The position numbers and the translations under genes were made by a program. The notes beneath the pieces are model-generated. The model was not told where the DNA came from. It ran no database searches and saw only the letters and a program-made list of their open reading frames with translations. 64,000 nt of DNA. Source: Clostridia bacterium (lineage in GTDB: Bacteria; Bacillota; Clostridia; Oscillospirales; SIG627). Location of the stretch: NCBI GenBank assembly GCA_017507325.1, contig JAFWBD010000059.1:1-64000 (forward strand), read 5' to 3'. Numbering within the stretch: the stretch's first letter is position 1; each line of letters begins with the position of its first letter. Shown here piece by piece: positions 50,501 through 60,967 of the stretch.

Positions 50501-51418
50501 TTACTGAATCTGATCGATATCATACGGTGTGGATTGATACACAAAATAATTCAGCCAATTGATAAAAAGCAGACTTCCGTGAGAACGCCAACGAACCATC
50601 GGCGGCTTTGTGGGGTCATCCTCCGGATAGTAATTCTCCGGCAGAGCCGTATCAAGCCCTTGCAAGCGATCGCGGCGGTATTCCGCATCCAAGGTCAAGG
50701 GGTCGTATTCGGAATGTCCCATCAAAAAGAACTGTCTGCCGCCGTTTTTAGCAACAATATGAACACCTGCTTTTTCCGAGGAAGCCAGAATCTTCAATTC
50801 CGGCACGGCCTCGATCTGCCTCCGATCCACGGTGGTATAACGGGAATGGGGCACGTAAAACTCGCTGTCAAAGCCACGCAGCAGCATGGAATGGGGATGA
50901 TCCGCACGATGGGAATACACACCGAAAAGCTTTTGCGGAAGCTCCTTTTTGTCGATATGGTAATGATAATACAGACCCGCCTGAGCGCCCCAGCAAATAT
51001 GCATCACGCTGTGAACGTGGCTCTTGCTCCACTCCATAATCTCACAGAGCTCCTCCCAATAATCCACCTCTTCAAAGGGCTTCAATTCCACGGGAGCGCC
51101 CGTTATGATCATACCGTCATACTTTTCCGCCTTGATCTGATCGAAGGTTTTATAAAAAGCAAGCAGATGCTCCTGCGCGGTGTTTTGGGAGACGTGGGTT
51201 GCCATTCGGATCAGAGTCAGATCGATCTGGAGGGGTGTATTTCCCAAGAGGCGGGAAAACTGGGTTTCCGTTTCAATCTTTTTGGGCATCAAATTTAAAA
51301 GCAAAATGCGGAGGGGGCGAATATCCTGCGTAATGGCGCGCTTTTCCGTCATCACAAAAATATTCTCGTCAGCCAGAGTCTGCACGGCGGGCAACCCGTC
51401 CGGAATTTTAATGGGCAT
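50501..51418 (-). CDS. metA: Homoserine O-acetyltransferase, MetA type
   Basis: 305 aa. MetA-fold acyltransferase of methionine synthesis. The nucleophile Cys142 lies in HICWGAQA and the His/Glu pair in MGHSEYDP. Residue 111 is Glu (in ITGAPVELK). In characterised MetA proteins Glu111 selects acetyl-CoA and Gly111 succinyl-CoA, so the product should be O-acetylhomoserine. This fits the upstream metY, whose enzyme uses that product. Many databases would label it a succinyltransferase. Last biosynthetic gene of the arg-met unit; RBS CGGAGG. Confidence 0.94.
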   Translation of the reverse strand: MPIKIPDGLPAVQTLADENIFVMTEKRAITQDIRPLRILLLNLMPKKIETETQFSRLLGNTPLQIDLTLIRMATHVSQNTAQEHLLAFYKTFDQIKAEKYDGMIITGAPVELKPFEEVDYWEELCEIMEWSKSHVHSVMHICWGAQAGLYYHYHIDKKELPQKLFGVYSHRADHPHSMLLRGFDSEFYVPHSRYTTVDRRQIEAVPELKILASSEKAGVHIVAKNGGRQFFLMGHSEYDPLTLDAEYRRDRLQGLDTALPENYYPEDDPTKPPMVRWRSHGSLLFINWLNYFVYQSTPYDIDQIQ

Positions 51419-51431
51419 GGATCTACCTCCG

Positions 51432-52715
51432 TCAGACCTGCGCCAAGGCCTGCTCCAGATCGGCGATCAGATCCTCGGCATCCTCAAGTCCTACGGAAAG
51501 ACGGACCAGATCGGGCGAGACACCGCAGGCAACAAGCTCGGCATCGCTGAGCTGACGGTGCGTGGTGGTAGCAGGATGCAAACAGCAGGATCTGGCATCA
51601 GCCACGTGGGTTTCAATGGCGACCAGCTGCAATTTTTCCATAAAGGCACCTGCCGCAGCTCTGCCGCCCTTTACACCGAAGCTGATCACACCGCAGCTTC
51701 CGTTTGGCAAATACTTCTGAGCCAAGGCATAGTCCTTACAGGAGGGCAAGGAGGGACAGCATACCCAGGAGATCTTCTCGTGCTTCTCCAAATACTCGGC
51801 AATCTTCACGGCGCTTTCACTGTGGCGCTTCATTCTGACGTGAAGACTTTCGAGGCCGAGGTTTAACAGATACGCACTCATCGGTGCGGGCGTTACGCCG
51901 AGATCACGCATCAACTGTGCGGTTGCCTTGGTAATAAAGGCACCGGCCAGGCCAAAGCGCTCCGTATAGGTGATGCCGTGATAGCTTTCATCGGGAGTGC
52001 AAAGACCCGCAAAGCGCTCGGGATAGCGCGTCCAATCAAATTTTCCCGAATCCACAATGGCACCGCCCACGGCACTGCCGTGGCCGTCCATATATTTGGT
52101 GGTGGAATGAGTCACGATATCGGCTCCCCACTCGATGGGACGACAGTTTACGGGTGTGGGGAATGTATTATCCACAATCAAGGGAAGTCCGTTTTTATGA
52201 GAAAATCCGGCAAAGCGCTCAATATCCAGCACCTTCAGTGCAGGATTGGCAATGGTTTCGCCAAAGACCGCCTTGGTTTCGGGACGAACAGCCGCCTGCA
52301 GCTCTTCCTCCGTAGCATCGGGAGAGACAAAGGTCACATCGATTCCCATACGCTTCATGGTAACGGAAAAGAGATTGAAGGTTCCGCCGTAAATGGAGGC
52401 GCAGGAAATGAAGTGGTCTCCTGCTCCGCAGAGGTTAAAGATTGCCAAGAAATTGGCGGCCTGACCCGAAGAGGTCAGCATAGCGGCGGTGCCGCCCTCC
52501 AATTCGCAGATCTTGGCGGCAACGGTATCGGCAGTGGGATTTTGAAGGCGGGAATAGAAATAGCCGCTGGCCTCCAAATCAAAAAGCTTTCCCATCGCCT
52601 CGCCGGTATCATATTTAAAGGTGGTGCTTTGGATGATCGGGATCTGTCTGGGTTCGCCGTTTCCCGGGCGATATCCTCCTTGAACGCAGGAGGTTCCAAT
52701 ATTTCTTTTAGCCAT
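51432..52715 (-). CDS. metY: O-acetylhomoserine sulfhydrylase
   Basis: 427 aa PLP enzyme of the Cys/Met-metabolism family, converting O-acetylhomoserine and sulfide to homocysteine. PLP lysine Lys207 in [12 protein letters not shown]; early blocks are [11 protein letters not shown] and [10 protein letters not shown]. Length above 420 and the [11 protein letters not shown] start favour MetY over the shorter MetB/MetC. RBS AAGGAG; 26 nt after argF, 13 nt before metA. Confidence 0.94.
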   Translation of the reverse strand: MAKRNIGTSCVQGGYRPGNGEPRQIPIIQSTTFKYDTGEAMGKLFDLEASGYFYSRLQNPTADTVAAKICELEGGTAAMLTSSGQAANFLAIFNLCGAGDHFISCASIYGGTFNLFSVTMKRMGIDVTFVSPDATEEELQAAVRPETKAVFGETIANPALKVLDIERFAGFSHKNGLPLIVDNTFPTPVNCRPIEWGADIVTHSTTKYMDGHGSAVGGAIVDSGKFDWTRYPERFAGLCTPDESYHGITYTERFGLAGAFITKATAQLMRDLGVTPAPMSAYLLNLGLESLHVRMKRHSESAVKIAEYLEKHEKISWVCCPSLPSCKDYALAQKYLPNGSCGVISFGVKGGRAAAGAFMEKLQLVAIETHVADARSCCLHPATTTHRQLSDAELVACGVSPDLVRLSVGLEDAEDLIADLEQALAQV

Positions 52716-52741
52716 TCTGTTTTCTCCTTATAATTTCATCG

Positions 52742-53737
52742 TTATGCGAGGGTTGCCATCATCACGGCCTTGATGGTATGCATACGGTTTTCCGCTTCAT
52801 CAAACACAATGGAGGCGGGACTTTCGAAGACCTCATCGGTCACTTCCATACAGTCGATTCCGAATTTATCGAAAATTTGCTTTCCTACGGTGGTTTTCAG
52901 ATCGTGGAAGGCGGGCAGACAATGCATAAAGCGGCACTGCTCACCGGCACATTTCATAATCTCGGAGGTGACGCGGTAGGGGGTCAATTCACGGATCCTT
53001 TCCTCCCACACGCCGTCGGGCTCACCCATGGAAACCCACACGTCGGTATAGATCACGTGGGCCCCGCGGACAGCTTCCTTCGGGTCCTCGATGAATTCCA
53101 GAACAGCACCCGTTTTGGCGGCGATGCGCTGTGCGGTTTCTCTCAGATCTGAATTGGGAAAATACTTTTTCGGAGCACAGGCTACAAAATGCATTCCCAT
53201 TTTGGCGCATCCGATCATAAGAGAATTGCCCATATTATAACGGGCATCACCCATATATACCAGTTTCTTTCCGTTCAGAGAGCCGAAATTCTCCCGAATG
53301 GTGAGAAAATCCGCCAGGATCTGGGTGGGATGGAATTCATTGGTCAAGCCGTTCCAAACGGGAACACCGGCAAAATGAGCCAATTCCTCCACGATTTCCT
53401 GCCCAAAGCCGCGGTATTCGATTCCGTCAAACATTCTGCCGAGGACCCGAGCCGTATCGGCAATGCTTTCCTTTTTGCCCAGCTGAGATCCCGTAGGATC
53501 CAGATAAACGGGGTGCATTCCCAGATCAAAGCCCGCCACCTCAAAGGCACAACGGGTGCGGGTGCTGGATTTTTCAAACACAAGGGCAATGTTTTTTCCC
53601 TCGCAAGCCTTGTGAGGGACACCGTTTTTCTTTTTTTCCTTCAATTCGGCCGCAAGATCCAAAAGACCTTCGATCTCTTCGGGGGAGAAATCCAAGAGCT
53701 TTAAAAAGCTCTTACCCTTTAAATTCAATTCTTTCAT
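52742..53737 (-). CDS. argF: Ornithine carbamoyltransferase
   Basis: 331 aa. Forms citrulline from ornithine and carbamoyl phosphate. Carbamoyl-phosphate loop [12 protein letters not shown], then [10 protein letters not shown] and HCLPAFHD with the reactive Cys. ATG at 53737 with AAGGAG; the open frame upstream to 53878 lies inside argD. A normal length for the anabolic enzyme. Confidence 0.96.
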   Translation of the reverse strand: MKELNLKGKSFLKLLDFSPEEIEGLLDLAAELKEKKKNGVPHKACEGKNIALVFEKSSTRTRCAFEVAGFDLGMHPVYLDPTGSQLGKKESIADTARVLGRMFDGIEYRGFGQEIVEELAHFAGVPVWNGLTNEFHPTQILADFLTIRENFGSLNGKKLVYMGDARYNMGNSLMIGCAKMGMHFVACAPKKYFPNSDLRETAQRIAAKTGAVLEFIEDPKEAVRGAHVIYTDVWVSMGEPDGVWEERIRELTPYRVTSEIMKCAGEQCRFMHCLPAFHDLKTTVGKQIFDKFGIDCMEVTDEVFESPASIVFDEAENRMHTIKAVMMATLA

Positions 53738-53751
53738 GATGATTACTCCTT

Positions 53752-54918
53752 TTATTCGGCGCAAACCGAGACGATAACGGACAAGGCCTCTTTCAATACC
53801 TCGGTAGGGATATTCAATGCGGGCAACAAACGAACCTTGGTTTTGGCTGTCAAGCAAAGAACGCCACGCTCCATACAAGCGGCCACCACGTCCTTGGCGT
53901 TCTTTTCCGTTTCAATTCCGACCATCAATCCGAGACCCGAAACGGAACGGATCCCCTTGGCATTCTGCAGGGTACGGAAGATCAAATCACTTTTCTCATT
54001 GACCTCGGCAAGGAAGGCATCATCCATCCGTTCCAGAATACTCACAGCCCCGGCACAGCAAACGGGATTGCCGCCGAAGGTAGAGCCGTGGTCGCCGAAG
54101 CCCAGAACGTTTTCCACCTTTTCACCTAGCAGCGCGGCTCCCAAGGGGAGACCTCCGCCAATGCCCTTGGCGGTACTGACAAGATCGGGCTGAATCCCGA
54201 AGCGCTGATAGGAATAAAACGCGCCGCACCGGCCGTTTCCCGTCTGCACCTCATCCACAATAAGAAGGATATCGTTTTCACGGGCAAATTCTGCGGTTTT
54301 GCGGACAAAATCCTCGTCCAGCTTGATCACACCGCCCTCTCCCTGAACGCATTCCAGCATCACGGCACACACGCGGTTTTCCTCGCACAGCTTTTTCAGG
54401 GCGGGAAAATCCCCTGCGGGGGTATGCAAAAATCCTTCGGTCAGAGGAAGAAACTTTTGATGGAAAACGTCCTGACCCGTGGCCGCAAGGGTGGTAACGG
54501 TTCTGCCGTGAAAGCTTCCGTTCAAGGTTACAATCTGATGGTACCCTGCGCCCTTTTTCTCCACGCCGTACTGTCTGGCAACCTTGATGACGCATTCGTT
54601 GGCCTCAGCGCCCGAATTGGAGAAGAAGACCTTTTTCATCCCGCTTTTTTCGCAAAGCAATTTGGCAAGACGGGTGCAGGGCTCCGTGTAATAGAGGTTT
54701 GACATATGCTGAACACGGTTCAGCTGATCGGTTACGGCCTTTACCCAAGTGTCATCGGAGATGCCGAAGGAGGTAACGCCGATTCCCGAACCGAGATCGA
54801 TGTAACGCTTTCCGTTTTCATCAAAAACCTCAGATCCCTTTCCCCTCACGATGGTTAAGGGGAAACGGGCATAGGTTCCCGCAACGTATTTTTTATCATT
54901 TTGTACAATTTGGTTCAT
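53752..54918 (-). CDS. argD: Acetylornithine aminotransferase
   Basis: 388 aa class III aminotransferase. PLP lysine in [15 protein letters not shown], preceded by [14 protein letters not shown]; start region [20 protein letters not shown] at 54918, one base after the argB stop codon, with AGGAG inside argB. Glutamate-dependent step between ArgC and ArgJ. Confidence 0.96.
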   Translation of the reverse strand: MNQIVQNDKKYVAGTYARFPLTIVRGKGSEVFDENGKRYIDLGSGIGVTSFGISDDTWVKAVTDQLNRVQHMSNLYYTEPCTRLAKLLCEKSGMKKVFFSNSGAEANECVIKVARQYGVEKKGAGYHQIVTLNGSFHGRTVTTLAATGQDVFHQKFLPLTEGFLHTPAGDFPALKKLCEENRVCAVMLECVQGEGGVIKLDEDFVRKTAEFARENDILLIVDEVQTGNGRCGAFYSYQRFGIQPDLVSTAKGIGGGLPLGAALLGEKVENVLGFGDHGSTFGGNPVCCAGAVSILERMDDAFLAEVNEKSDLIFRTLQNAKGIRSVSGLGLMVGIETEKNAKDVVAACMERGVLCLTAKTKVRLLPALNIPTEVLKEALSVIVSVCAE

Positions 54919-54919
54919 T

Positions 54920-55783
54920 TTACTCTCCTGTAACCATGGTTCCTGCGCCTTCATCGGTCAAAAGCTCCATCAAAATGGAATGAGGCACTCTTCCATCCAT
55001 AATAACGACGTTTTTCACACCCTCGCGGATGGCCTCGATACAGCACTCCACCTTGGGGATCATTCCGCCGGAGACAATTCCCTGCTCCTTCAAGGTCTGC
55101 GCTTCCTTGATGCTGACGTAGTGGATCAGGGAGGAAGGATCCTCTCTGTCCTTTAAGATGCCCGCAATATCGGTCATCATAATCAAACGCTCCGCACCCA
55201 AGGCGCCCGCAATATGAGCGGCGGCCGTATCGCCGTTGATGTTATAGGAATTCCCCTCTCTGTCACAGCCGATGGTGGAGATCACGGGGATATAGTTCTT
55301 TTCCAAAAGGTCGGTGATGGGGCGGGTATTCACCTTGGTGATCTTTCCGACGTAGCCCAAGCGCTCATCCTTAATCTTGGCCTCGATGAGTCTTCCGTCC
55401 ATACCGGAGATTCCCATGGCTCTGCCGCCCTTGGATTCGATCAGATTGACCAGCGTTTTATTCACCTTGCCCGCCAAAACCATTTGCACAATATCAACGG
55501 TTTCCTTATCGGTTACACGAAGACCATCCTCAAAAACGGCCTTCTTTCCCAATTTTTCCATCATTTCGCTGATCTCGGGTCCGCCACCGTGAACCAGAAC
55601 GATCTTCACACCGATCAGCCAAAGAAGAGCGACGTCCTCCATCACCTGCATTTTCAGGTTTTCATCGATCATAGCGTTGCCGCCGTATTTTACCACAACG
55701 ATCTTCCCGTTATAGCGCTTGATGTGGGGCAGCGCCTCCACCAAAACCTCGGCACGCTGTGCATTTGAAATAAACTGTTCCAT
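54920..55783 (-). CDS. argB: N-acetylglutamate kinase
   Basis: 287 aa amino-acid kinase. VVVKYGGNAMI near the start and LVHGGGPEI are the phosphate-binding glycine-rich loops; GVIPKV-like SGGMIPKVECC and NINGDTAAAHIAGAL follow. RBS GAGGAG. An N-terminal helix (MEQFISNAQRAEVL) like that of arginine-inhibited hexameric kinases suggests feedback control by arginine. Confidence 0.95.
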   Translation of the reverse strand: MEQFISNAQRAEVLVEALPHIKRYNGKIVVVKYGGNAMIDENLKMQVMEDVALLWLIGVKIVLVHGGGPEISEMMEKLGKKAVFEDGLRVTDKETVDIVQMVLAGKVNKTLVNLIESKGGRAMGISGMDGRLIEAKIKDERLGYVGKITKVNTRPITDLLEKNYIPVISTIGCDREGNSYNINGDTAAAHIAGALGAERLIMMTDIAGILKDREDPSSLIHYVSIKEAQTLKEQGIVSGGMIPKVECCIEAIREGVKNVVIMDGRVPHSILMELLTDEGAGTMVTGE

Positions 55784-55793
55784 TCAATACTCC

Positions 55794-57008
55794 TCAAGTA
55801 CGGTAGTCACCGTTAATTTTCACGTAATCGTATGTCAGATCACAGCCCCAGGCAGAAGCGGCAGCCTCACCGTCACCCAGCCCAACGGCAATGGTGATCT
55901 CATTTTCCAAAAGGATCTTTTTCGCTTCCTCCTCGGAAAACGGAACGCCTGCGCCGTTTTGGCACACGCAGACCGAGCCTTGGCAGCTCTCAAAAGAAAC
56001 CGAAACGCGGGATATATCCACCTCGGCACCGCTGTAGCCAATGGCACACAGCACTCTTCCCCAATTGGCATCGGCCCCGAACATAGCTGCCTTGAAAAGG
56101 CTGGAGCAAATCACGCTCTTGGCCACGATTTTGGCGGCCTTCTCATCCTTGGCACCCGTAACGGAGCACTCCAAAAGCTTGGTGGCGCCCTCACCGTCTG
56201 CGGCAATGGCGCGGCACAGATACACATTGACCGTATTCAAGGCCTTCATAAAGGCGTTGAAATCCTCCCCCTCCTCGGAGATGACGGGATTTTCGGCCAA
56301 GCCGTTTGCCAGAACCGTCACCGTATCGTTGGTGGAGGTATCTCCGTCCACGCTGATCATATTGAAGGTGTTTTGGATATCGGTGGAGAGTGCCTTTTGC
56401 AACATTTCTCCCGTAATGGCGGCATCGGTGGTGATAAACACCAGCATCGTGGCCATATTGGGATGGATCATACCGCTTCCCTTGGCAATTCCGCCGATGT
56501 GGCAGATCTTTCCGCCGATCTCGAATTCCACGGCAATCTGCTTTTTCTTCAGATCCGTTGTCATAATGCCCTCAGCAGCATCATCGCTTCCGTCGGTCGA
56601 AAGCGCGCCGACCAGAGGAGCGATCCCCTCGCGAATGGGATCCAAATTCAAGGGCTGACCGATCACGCCCGTGGAGGCCACCAATACCTCTTGGGGCAAA
56701 ACATTCAGCCTCTGTGCCGCAAGAGCACACATTGCTTCGGCAACCTCAACACCGTTCGCGTTGCAGGTATTGGCATTGCCGCTGTTGCAGATCACGGCGC
56801 GAACGGGGCCGCGGGCAATGTGATCCTTCGTGACAAGAAGCGGTGCCCCCTTGACCAGATTTTGCGTATAAACAGCCGCCGCACAGCAAGGTGCCTCGCT
56901 ATAGATCAAGGAAAGATCCTTCTTGGTTCGATTTTTACGAATGCCGCAATGAATGCCTGCGGCCTTGAATCCTTTTGCGGCACAAACGCCGCCCGAAACA
57001 GTTTTCAT
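55794..57008 (-). CDS. argJ: Bifunctional glutamate N-acetyltransferase/ornithine acetyltransferase
   Basis: 404 aa. Recycles the acetyl group from acetylornithine to glutamate. The self-cleavage site is in KGSGMIHPNMATML (Ala-Thr), giving alpha and beta chains with Thr as nucleophile; ICNSGNANTCNANG is the oxyanion region. Because ArgJ can start and recycle, no argA is required. RBS GGAGG; overlaps nothing but is 13 nt from argC. Confidence 0.95.
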   Translation of the reverse strand: MKTVSGGVCAAKGFKAAGIHCGIRKNRTKKDLSLIYSEAPCCAAAVYTQNLVKGAPLLVTKDHIARGPVRAVICNSGNANTCNANGVEVAEAMCALAAQRLNVLPQEVLVASTGVIGQPLNLDPIREGIAPLVGALSTDGSDDAAEGIMTTDLKKKQIAVEFEIGGKICHIGGIAKGSGMIHPNMATMLVFITTDAAITGEMLQKALSTDIQNTFNMISVDGDTSTNDTVTVLANGLAENPVISEEGEDFNAFMKALNTVNVYLCRAIAADGEGATKLLECSVTGAKDEKAAKIVAKSVICSSLFKAAMFGADANWGRVLCAIGYSGAEVDISRVSVSFESCQGSVCVCQNGAGVPFSEEEAKKILLENEITIAVGLGDGEAAASAWGCDLTYDYVKINGDYRT

Positions 57009-57021
57009 TTTTTAACCTCCG

Positions 57022-57945
57022 TTATGCGATCAGTCCTGTTTTTTCATCACAACCGAGCACAATGTTCATATTTTGAATGGCGGCACCGCTGGCACCCTTA
57101 CCAAGATTGTCAAAACGGGAAACCAGCATAATCCGTTCCTCATTTCCCGTCACCGTAATCTGCATATCGTCACGCCCCGAGAAGGCGGCCGCCGAAAGGA
57201 AGCCCTCCTCATCGGCCTTTTCGGCAAAGCGAACCAGCCCCTCGCCGTAAATGCTCCGATACAAATCGGAAAGATCGCCGATCTTGCAGGTCAAGGCATC
57301 TCGTGAGAGCATAATGCAGGTTTCCATTCCGCTGTAAAAATTACAAACGATGGGGCTGAAAAGCGGAGCCCTTGAAAGCCCGCAAACGTGCACGATCTCT
57401 TTTAAATGCTTATGCTCCTGCCCCAACGCATAGGCACGGGGGGCACAAAGCAAGGGATTTTCACGGTCGGCCTCGTACTGAGCGATCATATTTTTACCGC
57501 CACCCGAATAGCCGGTCAGAGAATAGGCGGAAAGAGGTGCATCGGGGAGCAAAAGTCCCTCTCGAATCAAGGGCTCGGCCAAGGCCACAAAGCCGCTGGC
57601 GTGACAGCCGGGATTTGCAATTCTTTTGGATGTACGGATCTTTTCCCTCTGTCCGGAAAGCTCCGCAAAGCCGTAGGCCCAGCCGTCGGCTGTTCTGTGA
57701 GCGGTAGAGGTGTCGATCACCACGGTATCGGGATTTTCCATCATACTCACCGCTTCCACCGCTGCTGCATCGGGCAAGCAAAGGAAAGCTACGTCGGCAC
57801 GGTTCAGCGCATCCTTTCTGGCGGCGGGATCCTTTCGATTTTCCTCGGAAAGAGTGATCAATTCCAAATCAGCACGCCCTGCCAATCTCTGATGGATTCT
57901 CAGACCCGTGGTACCGGCGCTTCCGTCAATAAAAACCTTCGTCAT
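57022..57945 (-). CDS. argC: N-acetyl-gamma-glutamyl-phosphate reductase, short type
   Basis: 307 aa, the shorter (type 2) form. KVFIDGSAGTTGLRI is the NADP-binding start and ANPGCHASGF holds the catalytic Cys; SLTGYSGGGKNMI and the late DNLGKGASGAA are family blocks. Overlaps the argH stop by 4 nt. Confidence 0.95.
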   Translation of the reverse strand: MTKVFIDGSAGTTGLRIHQRLAGRADLELITLSEENRKDPAARKDALNRADVAFLCLPDAAAVEAVSMMENPDTVVIDTSTAHRTADGWAYGFAELSGQREKIRTSKRIANPGCHASGFVALAEPLIREGLLLPDAPLSAYSLTGYSGGGKNMIAQYEADRENPLLCAPRAYALGQEHKHLKEIVHVCGLSRAPLFSPIVCNFYSGMETCIMLSRDALTCKIGDLSDLYRSIYGEGLVRFAEKADEEGFLSAAAFSGRDDMQITVTGNEERIMLVSRFDNLGKGASGAAIQNMNIVLGCDEKTGLIA

Positions 57946-59330
57946 TTTTCAATTCCTCCCATTAAGCTGCCTCTGACAACGCGGATCTGCTCCGCAACGG
58001 ATTCGAAGGAGGTTCCGCCCTCGCTGATCCTCTTTTCCACACAGCGCTCAAGATCAATAAAGCGGTAAACCTCTTCATCGAAGAGCTCCGAGTGGCTTTG
58101 ATATTCCTCCAAGGTCAGATTCTCCAGAACCTTCCCGTTTTCAATACAGTAAGCAACGATTTGCCCCGAAATTTTGTAGGCAGATCGGAAGGGCAACCCG
58201 CGCCCTACCAAATAATCAGCCAGATCCGTTGCGTTGATGAATCCCCCTTGAGCCGCCTTCAGCATTGCCTTCGGGTTGGCTTTGAGTCCGCTGAGCATTC
58301 CGCTGAAAACGTCCAAACACATTTTAACGGTATCGCAAGCGTCGAAAACGCTTTCCTTGTCCTCCTGCATATCCTTGTTATAGGCCAGAGGAAGCCCCTT
58401 GAGGGTGGTCAAAAGAGCCATCAGATCTCCGTAAACACGACCCGTTTTACCACGGATCAATTCCGCCATATCGGGATTTTTCTTCTGGGGCATAATAGAG
58501 GAGCCCGTGGTATAACTGTCAGACAGCTCCACAAAGCGGAATTCCCAGCTGCACCACAAAATGATCTCCTCGCAGAAGCGGGACAGATGCATCATCAGAA
58601 TCGAAAGATCGGAAAGGAGCTCCAGCGCAAAATCGCGGTCGGAAACACCGTCCAGCGAGTTCAAACAGGGAGAGTCAAATCCCAAAAGCTTTGCCTCGTA
58701 GCGGCGGTCGGTATCATAGGTGGTCCCGGCAAGAGCGCAGGAGCCGATGGGAGAAACGTTGGTTCTTCTCCGACAGCCCTGCAAGCGATCCAGATCGCGA
58801 AGGAGCATCATCCCGTATGCCATCAAATGATGGCCGAAGGTGATGGGCTGAGCTCTTTGCAGGTGGGTATACCCGGGCATAATGGTCTTCTGATATTCCT
58901 CCGCTTTGTTGCAGAGGATCTCCAGCAAATTCACGATCTGAGAGGAAATCCCATCGATCTCGTTTTTCAAATACATTCTCAGATCCAAGGCCACCTGATC
59001 GTTTCGGCTGCGGGCGGTATGAAGCTTCTTTCCCGCATCGCCGATCTTTTGGGTCAGAATCTGCTCAACAAACATATGAATGTCTTCGCTGTCGGGATCA
59101 AAGGCGAGCGCACCGCTTTCCAATTCCTCCAAAATGATCCCCAAGCCCTCTGTGATCTTTTCTGCCTCCTCGGCGGTGATGATGCCTTGTTTGGCAAGCA
59201 TCGCGGCATGCGCCATACTGCCGCGAATATCCTCACGGAACATTCGGCAGTCAAAATGAATGGATGAATTAAAATCATCCGCAAGCTTATCGGTCTTGCC
59301 GTCGGTACGGCCCGCCCACATCTTTGTCAT
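57942..59330 (-). CDS. argH: Argininosuccinate lyase
   Basis: 462 aa; ATG at 59330 with AGGAGA upstream (open frame to 59360 not used). Last step of arginine synthesis, fumarate release. The fumarase-superfamily signature GSSIMPQKKNPD and the loops TAR-type HTARSRNDQVALD and MPGYTHLQRAQP are intact. It is the first gene after the promoter at 59417-59445. argG and carAB are not in the window. Confidence 0.96.
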   Translation of the reverse strand: MTKMWAGRTDGKTDKLADDFNSSIHFDCRMFREDIRGSMAHAAMLAKQGIITAEEAEKITEGLGIILEELESGALAFDPDSEDIHMFVEQILTQKIGDAGKKLHTARSRNDQVALDLRMYLKNEIDGISSQIVNLLEILCNKAEEYQKTIMPGYTHLQRAQPITFGHHLMAYGMMLLRDLDRLQGCRRRTNVSPIGSCALAGTTYDTDRRYEAKLLGFDSPCLNSLDGVSDRDFALELLSDLSILMMHLSRFCEEIILWCSWEFRFVELSDSYTTGSSIMPQKKNPDMAELIRGKTGRVYGDLMALLTTLKGLPLAYNKDMQEDKESVFDACDTVKMCLDVFSGMLSGLKANPKAMLKAAQGGFINATDLADYLVGRGLPFRSAYKISGQIVAYCIENGKVLENLTLEEYQSHSELFDEEVYRFIDLERCVEKRISEGGTSFESVAEQIRVVRGSLMGGIEK

Positions 59331-59357
59331 ATGCTTCTGTCTCCTCAAACGGTCATA

Positions 59358-59376
59358 CAATCAATCAATCAATCAA
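59358..59376 (-). repeat. Tetranucleotide repeat in the arg leader
   Basis: Four CAAT units plus CAA lie between the promoter and the argH ribosome binding site, about 28 nt before the start codon. Confidence 0.85.
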
Positions 59377-59379
59377 ATC

Positions 59380-59445
59380 AATGAATAATATACATCCAAT
59401 CGTATTACGGTATAATAGTATACCTCCGATCCTCTTTTTTGTCAA
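59380..59445 (-). promoter_or_regulatory. arg operon promoter with ARG-box-like and palindromic sites
   Basis: TTGACA (59440-59445), 17-nt spacer, TATACT (59417-59422). The -10 lies within the palindrome GGTATA-ATAG-TATACC (59409-59424). Just downstream AATGAATAATATACAT (59380-59395) resembles the ATGAATAA half of AhrC/ArgR boxes. Arginine repression is therefore plausible but not shown. Confidence 0.65.
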
Positions 59446-59490
59446 TATTATCAAAGAAAGTCTTTCCCTCAATTCATAAACAATTTACAA

Positions 59491-59528
59491 AAAAATTCAC
59501 CCGATTGAATAATCTCGGGTGAATTTTT
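59491..59528. terminator. Terminator of the his operon
   Basis: A 14-bp perfect stem (59491-59504 with 59515-59528) with A/T flanks on both sides; it begins 16 nt past the hisIE stop on the minus strand. Confidence 0.9.
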
Positions 59529-59544
59529 GTATAATATACATTTT

Positions 59545-60198
59545 TTAGTTACCGGTCATTTTTTCCTGCTTTACTTTTTTATCGATAACGTGGCGGGAAG
59601 CCAATTCTCTGTGAATATCCTCCAAGGAGATTCCCATTTGAATCATCAGAACCATCACGTGGTAGGCGAGATCGGCGATCTCGTAAACGGTTTCCTTTTT
59701 ATCGTCCGCTTTCGCGGCAATGATGACCTCGGTGCTCTCTTCGCCTACCTTTTTGAGAATCTTATCGGTCCCCTTTTCAAAAAGATAGGTGGTATAGGAG
59801 CCCTCCTTTTTCTCCGTTTTTCTGCCCTCGATGAGCTTCATCAGCCCTTCCAAGGAAAATTCGCTCAATTCTTCGTTTTCCCACAGTGTATTCTCAAAGC
59901 AGCTTTCGGTTCCCAGGTGGCAGGCGGGGCCATCCTTCTCCACCATCACCACCAAGGCATCACCGTCACAATCGGCGGTTATGGAAACAACGTGTTGATG
60001 GTTTCCGCTGGTTTCCCCCTTCAGCCACAATTCCTGACGGGAGCGACTGAAAAAGCAAGTGAGCTTTTTCTCCATGGTAATTTGAAGGCTCTCCTTATTC
60101 ATATACGCCAAGGTAAGCACCTTTTTGGATACGGCATCCACCACGATTGCGGGGATCAAGCCCTTTTCGTCAAATTTCAGTTGATTGATATCGACCAT
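59545..60198 (-). CDS. hisI: Bifunctional phosphoribosyl-AMP cyclohydrolase/phosphoribosyl-ATP diphosphatase
   Basis: 217 aa fused HisIE. The HisI half (1 to about 110) has [28 protein letters not shown] and the zinc-binding CDGDAL; the HisE half (about 115-205) has TSYLFEKG-like [19 protein letters not shown] and [10 protein letters not shown]. Steps 2 and 3 of histidine synthesis. Last gene of the operon. Confidence 0.96.
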   Translation of the reverse strand: MVDINQLKFDEKGLIPAIVVDAVSKKVLTLAYMNKESLQITMEKKLTCFFSRSRQELWLKGETSGNHQHVVSITADCDGDALVVMVEKDGPACHLGTESCFENTLWENEELSEFSLEGLMKLIEGRKTEKKEGSYTTYLFEKGTDKILKKVGEESTEVIIAAKADDKKETVYEIADLAYHVMVLMIQMGISLEDIHRELASRHVIDKKVKQEKMTGN

Positions 60199-60208
60199 TT
60201 TACTTCTC

Positions 60209-60967
60209 CTATTCTCTGACCGAGATGTTGTTTTGTTTGCAAATTTTCTTCAGATCGGAAATTTCCACCTCACCGAAATGGAAAATAGAGGCGGCAAGAC
60301 CGGCATCGACCTTGGGCAGTGCTTGGAACAGCTCCACAAAATGCGCCGCGCTTCCCGCACCGCCGGAGGCGATAACGGGAACGGAAACCGCATCGCAGAC
60401 CTTTTCCAGCATTTCCAGATCAAATCCGTTTTTCACGCCGTCGGTATCGATGGAATTGACCACGATCTCCCCTGCACCGTTTTCCACGCCGCGACGGATC
60501 CATTCAATGGCCTCCATTCCCGTGTTTTCTCGGCCACCCTTGGCAAACACGCGAAATACGCCGTCCACGCGCTTGATATCCACCGAAAGCACCACGCATT
60601 GATCGCCGTAGCGCTTGGCCGCCTGCGGGATCAGATCGGGGTTTGCAATGGCGCCGGAATTGACGCTGACCTTATCGGCACCGCATTTTAACACACGGTC
60701 AAAATCCGCAAGGCTGCGGATCCCGCCGCCGACGGTTAACGGAATGAAGATTTGGGAGGCAACCTCCTTTAAAATATCGGTAAACAAGGATCTTTTTTCC
60801 GAAGACGCGGTGATGTCGTAGAAAACCAACTCATCCGCCCCGTGGCTGCTGTAATAGGCCGCAAGAGAGACGGGTGAGGAAACGTCCTGCAGACCCAAGA
60901 AATTTTTTCCCTTGACAACTCTTCCGTCCTTCACGTCAAGGCAAGGGATGATTCGTTTTGTTATCAT
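60209..60967 (-). CDS. hisF: Imidazole glycerol phosphate synthase, cyclase subunit
   Basis: 252 aa TIM barrel: [14 protein letters not shown] with the catalytic Asp11-type residue, TVGGGIRS and [12 protein letters not shown] with the second Asp. Partner of HisH. ATGA overlap with hisA. Confidence 0.97.
   Translation of the reverse strand: MITKRIIPCLDVKDGRVVKGKNFLGLQDVSSPVSLAAYYSSHGADELVFYDITASSEKRSLFTDILKEVASQIFIPLTVGGGIRSLADFDRVLKCGADKVSVNSGAIANPDLIPQAAKRYGDQCVVLSVDIKRVDGVFRVFAKGGRENTGMEAIEWIRRGVENGAGEIVVNSIDTDGVKNGFDLEMLEKVCDAVSVPVIASGGAGSAAHFVELFQALPKVDAGLAASIFHFGEVEISDLKKICKQNNISVRE

Noticed and set aside
52716..52741. SAM riboswitch or T-box before metY
   Set aside because: The gap to argF is only 26 nt, too short for either element.
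55719..57131. 470-codon plus-strand open frame opposite argB/argJ, and 58092-59267 opposite argH
   Set aside because: Antisense of intact biosynthetic enzymes; no start signals.
59358..59376. CRISPR-like repeat in the arg leader
   Set aside because: It is a 4-nt microsatellite without spacers.
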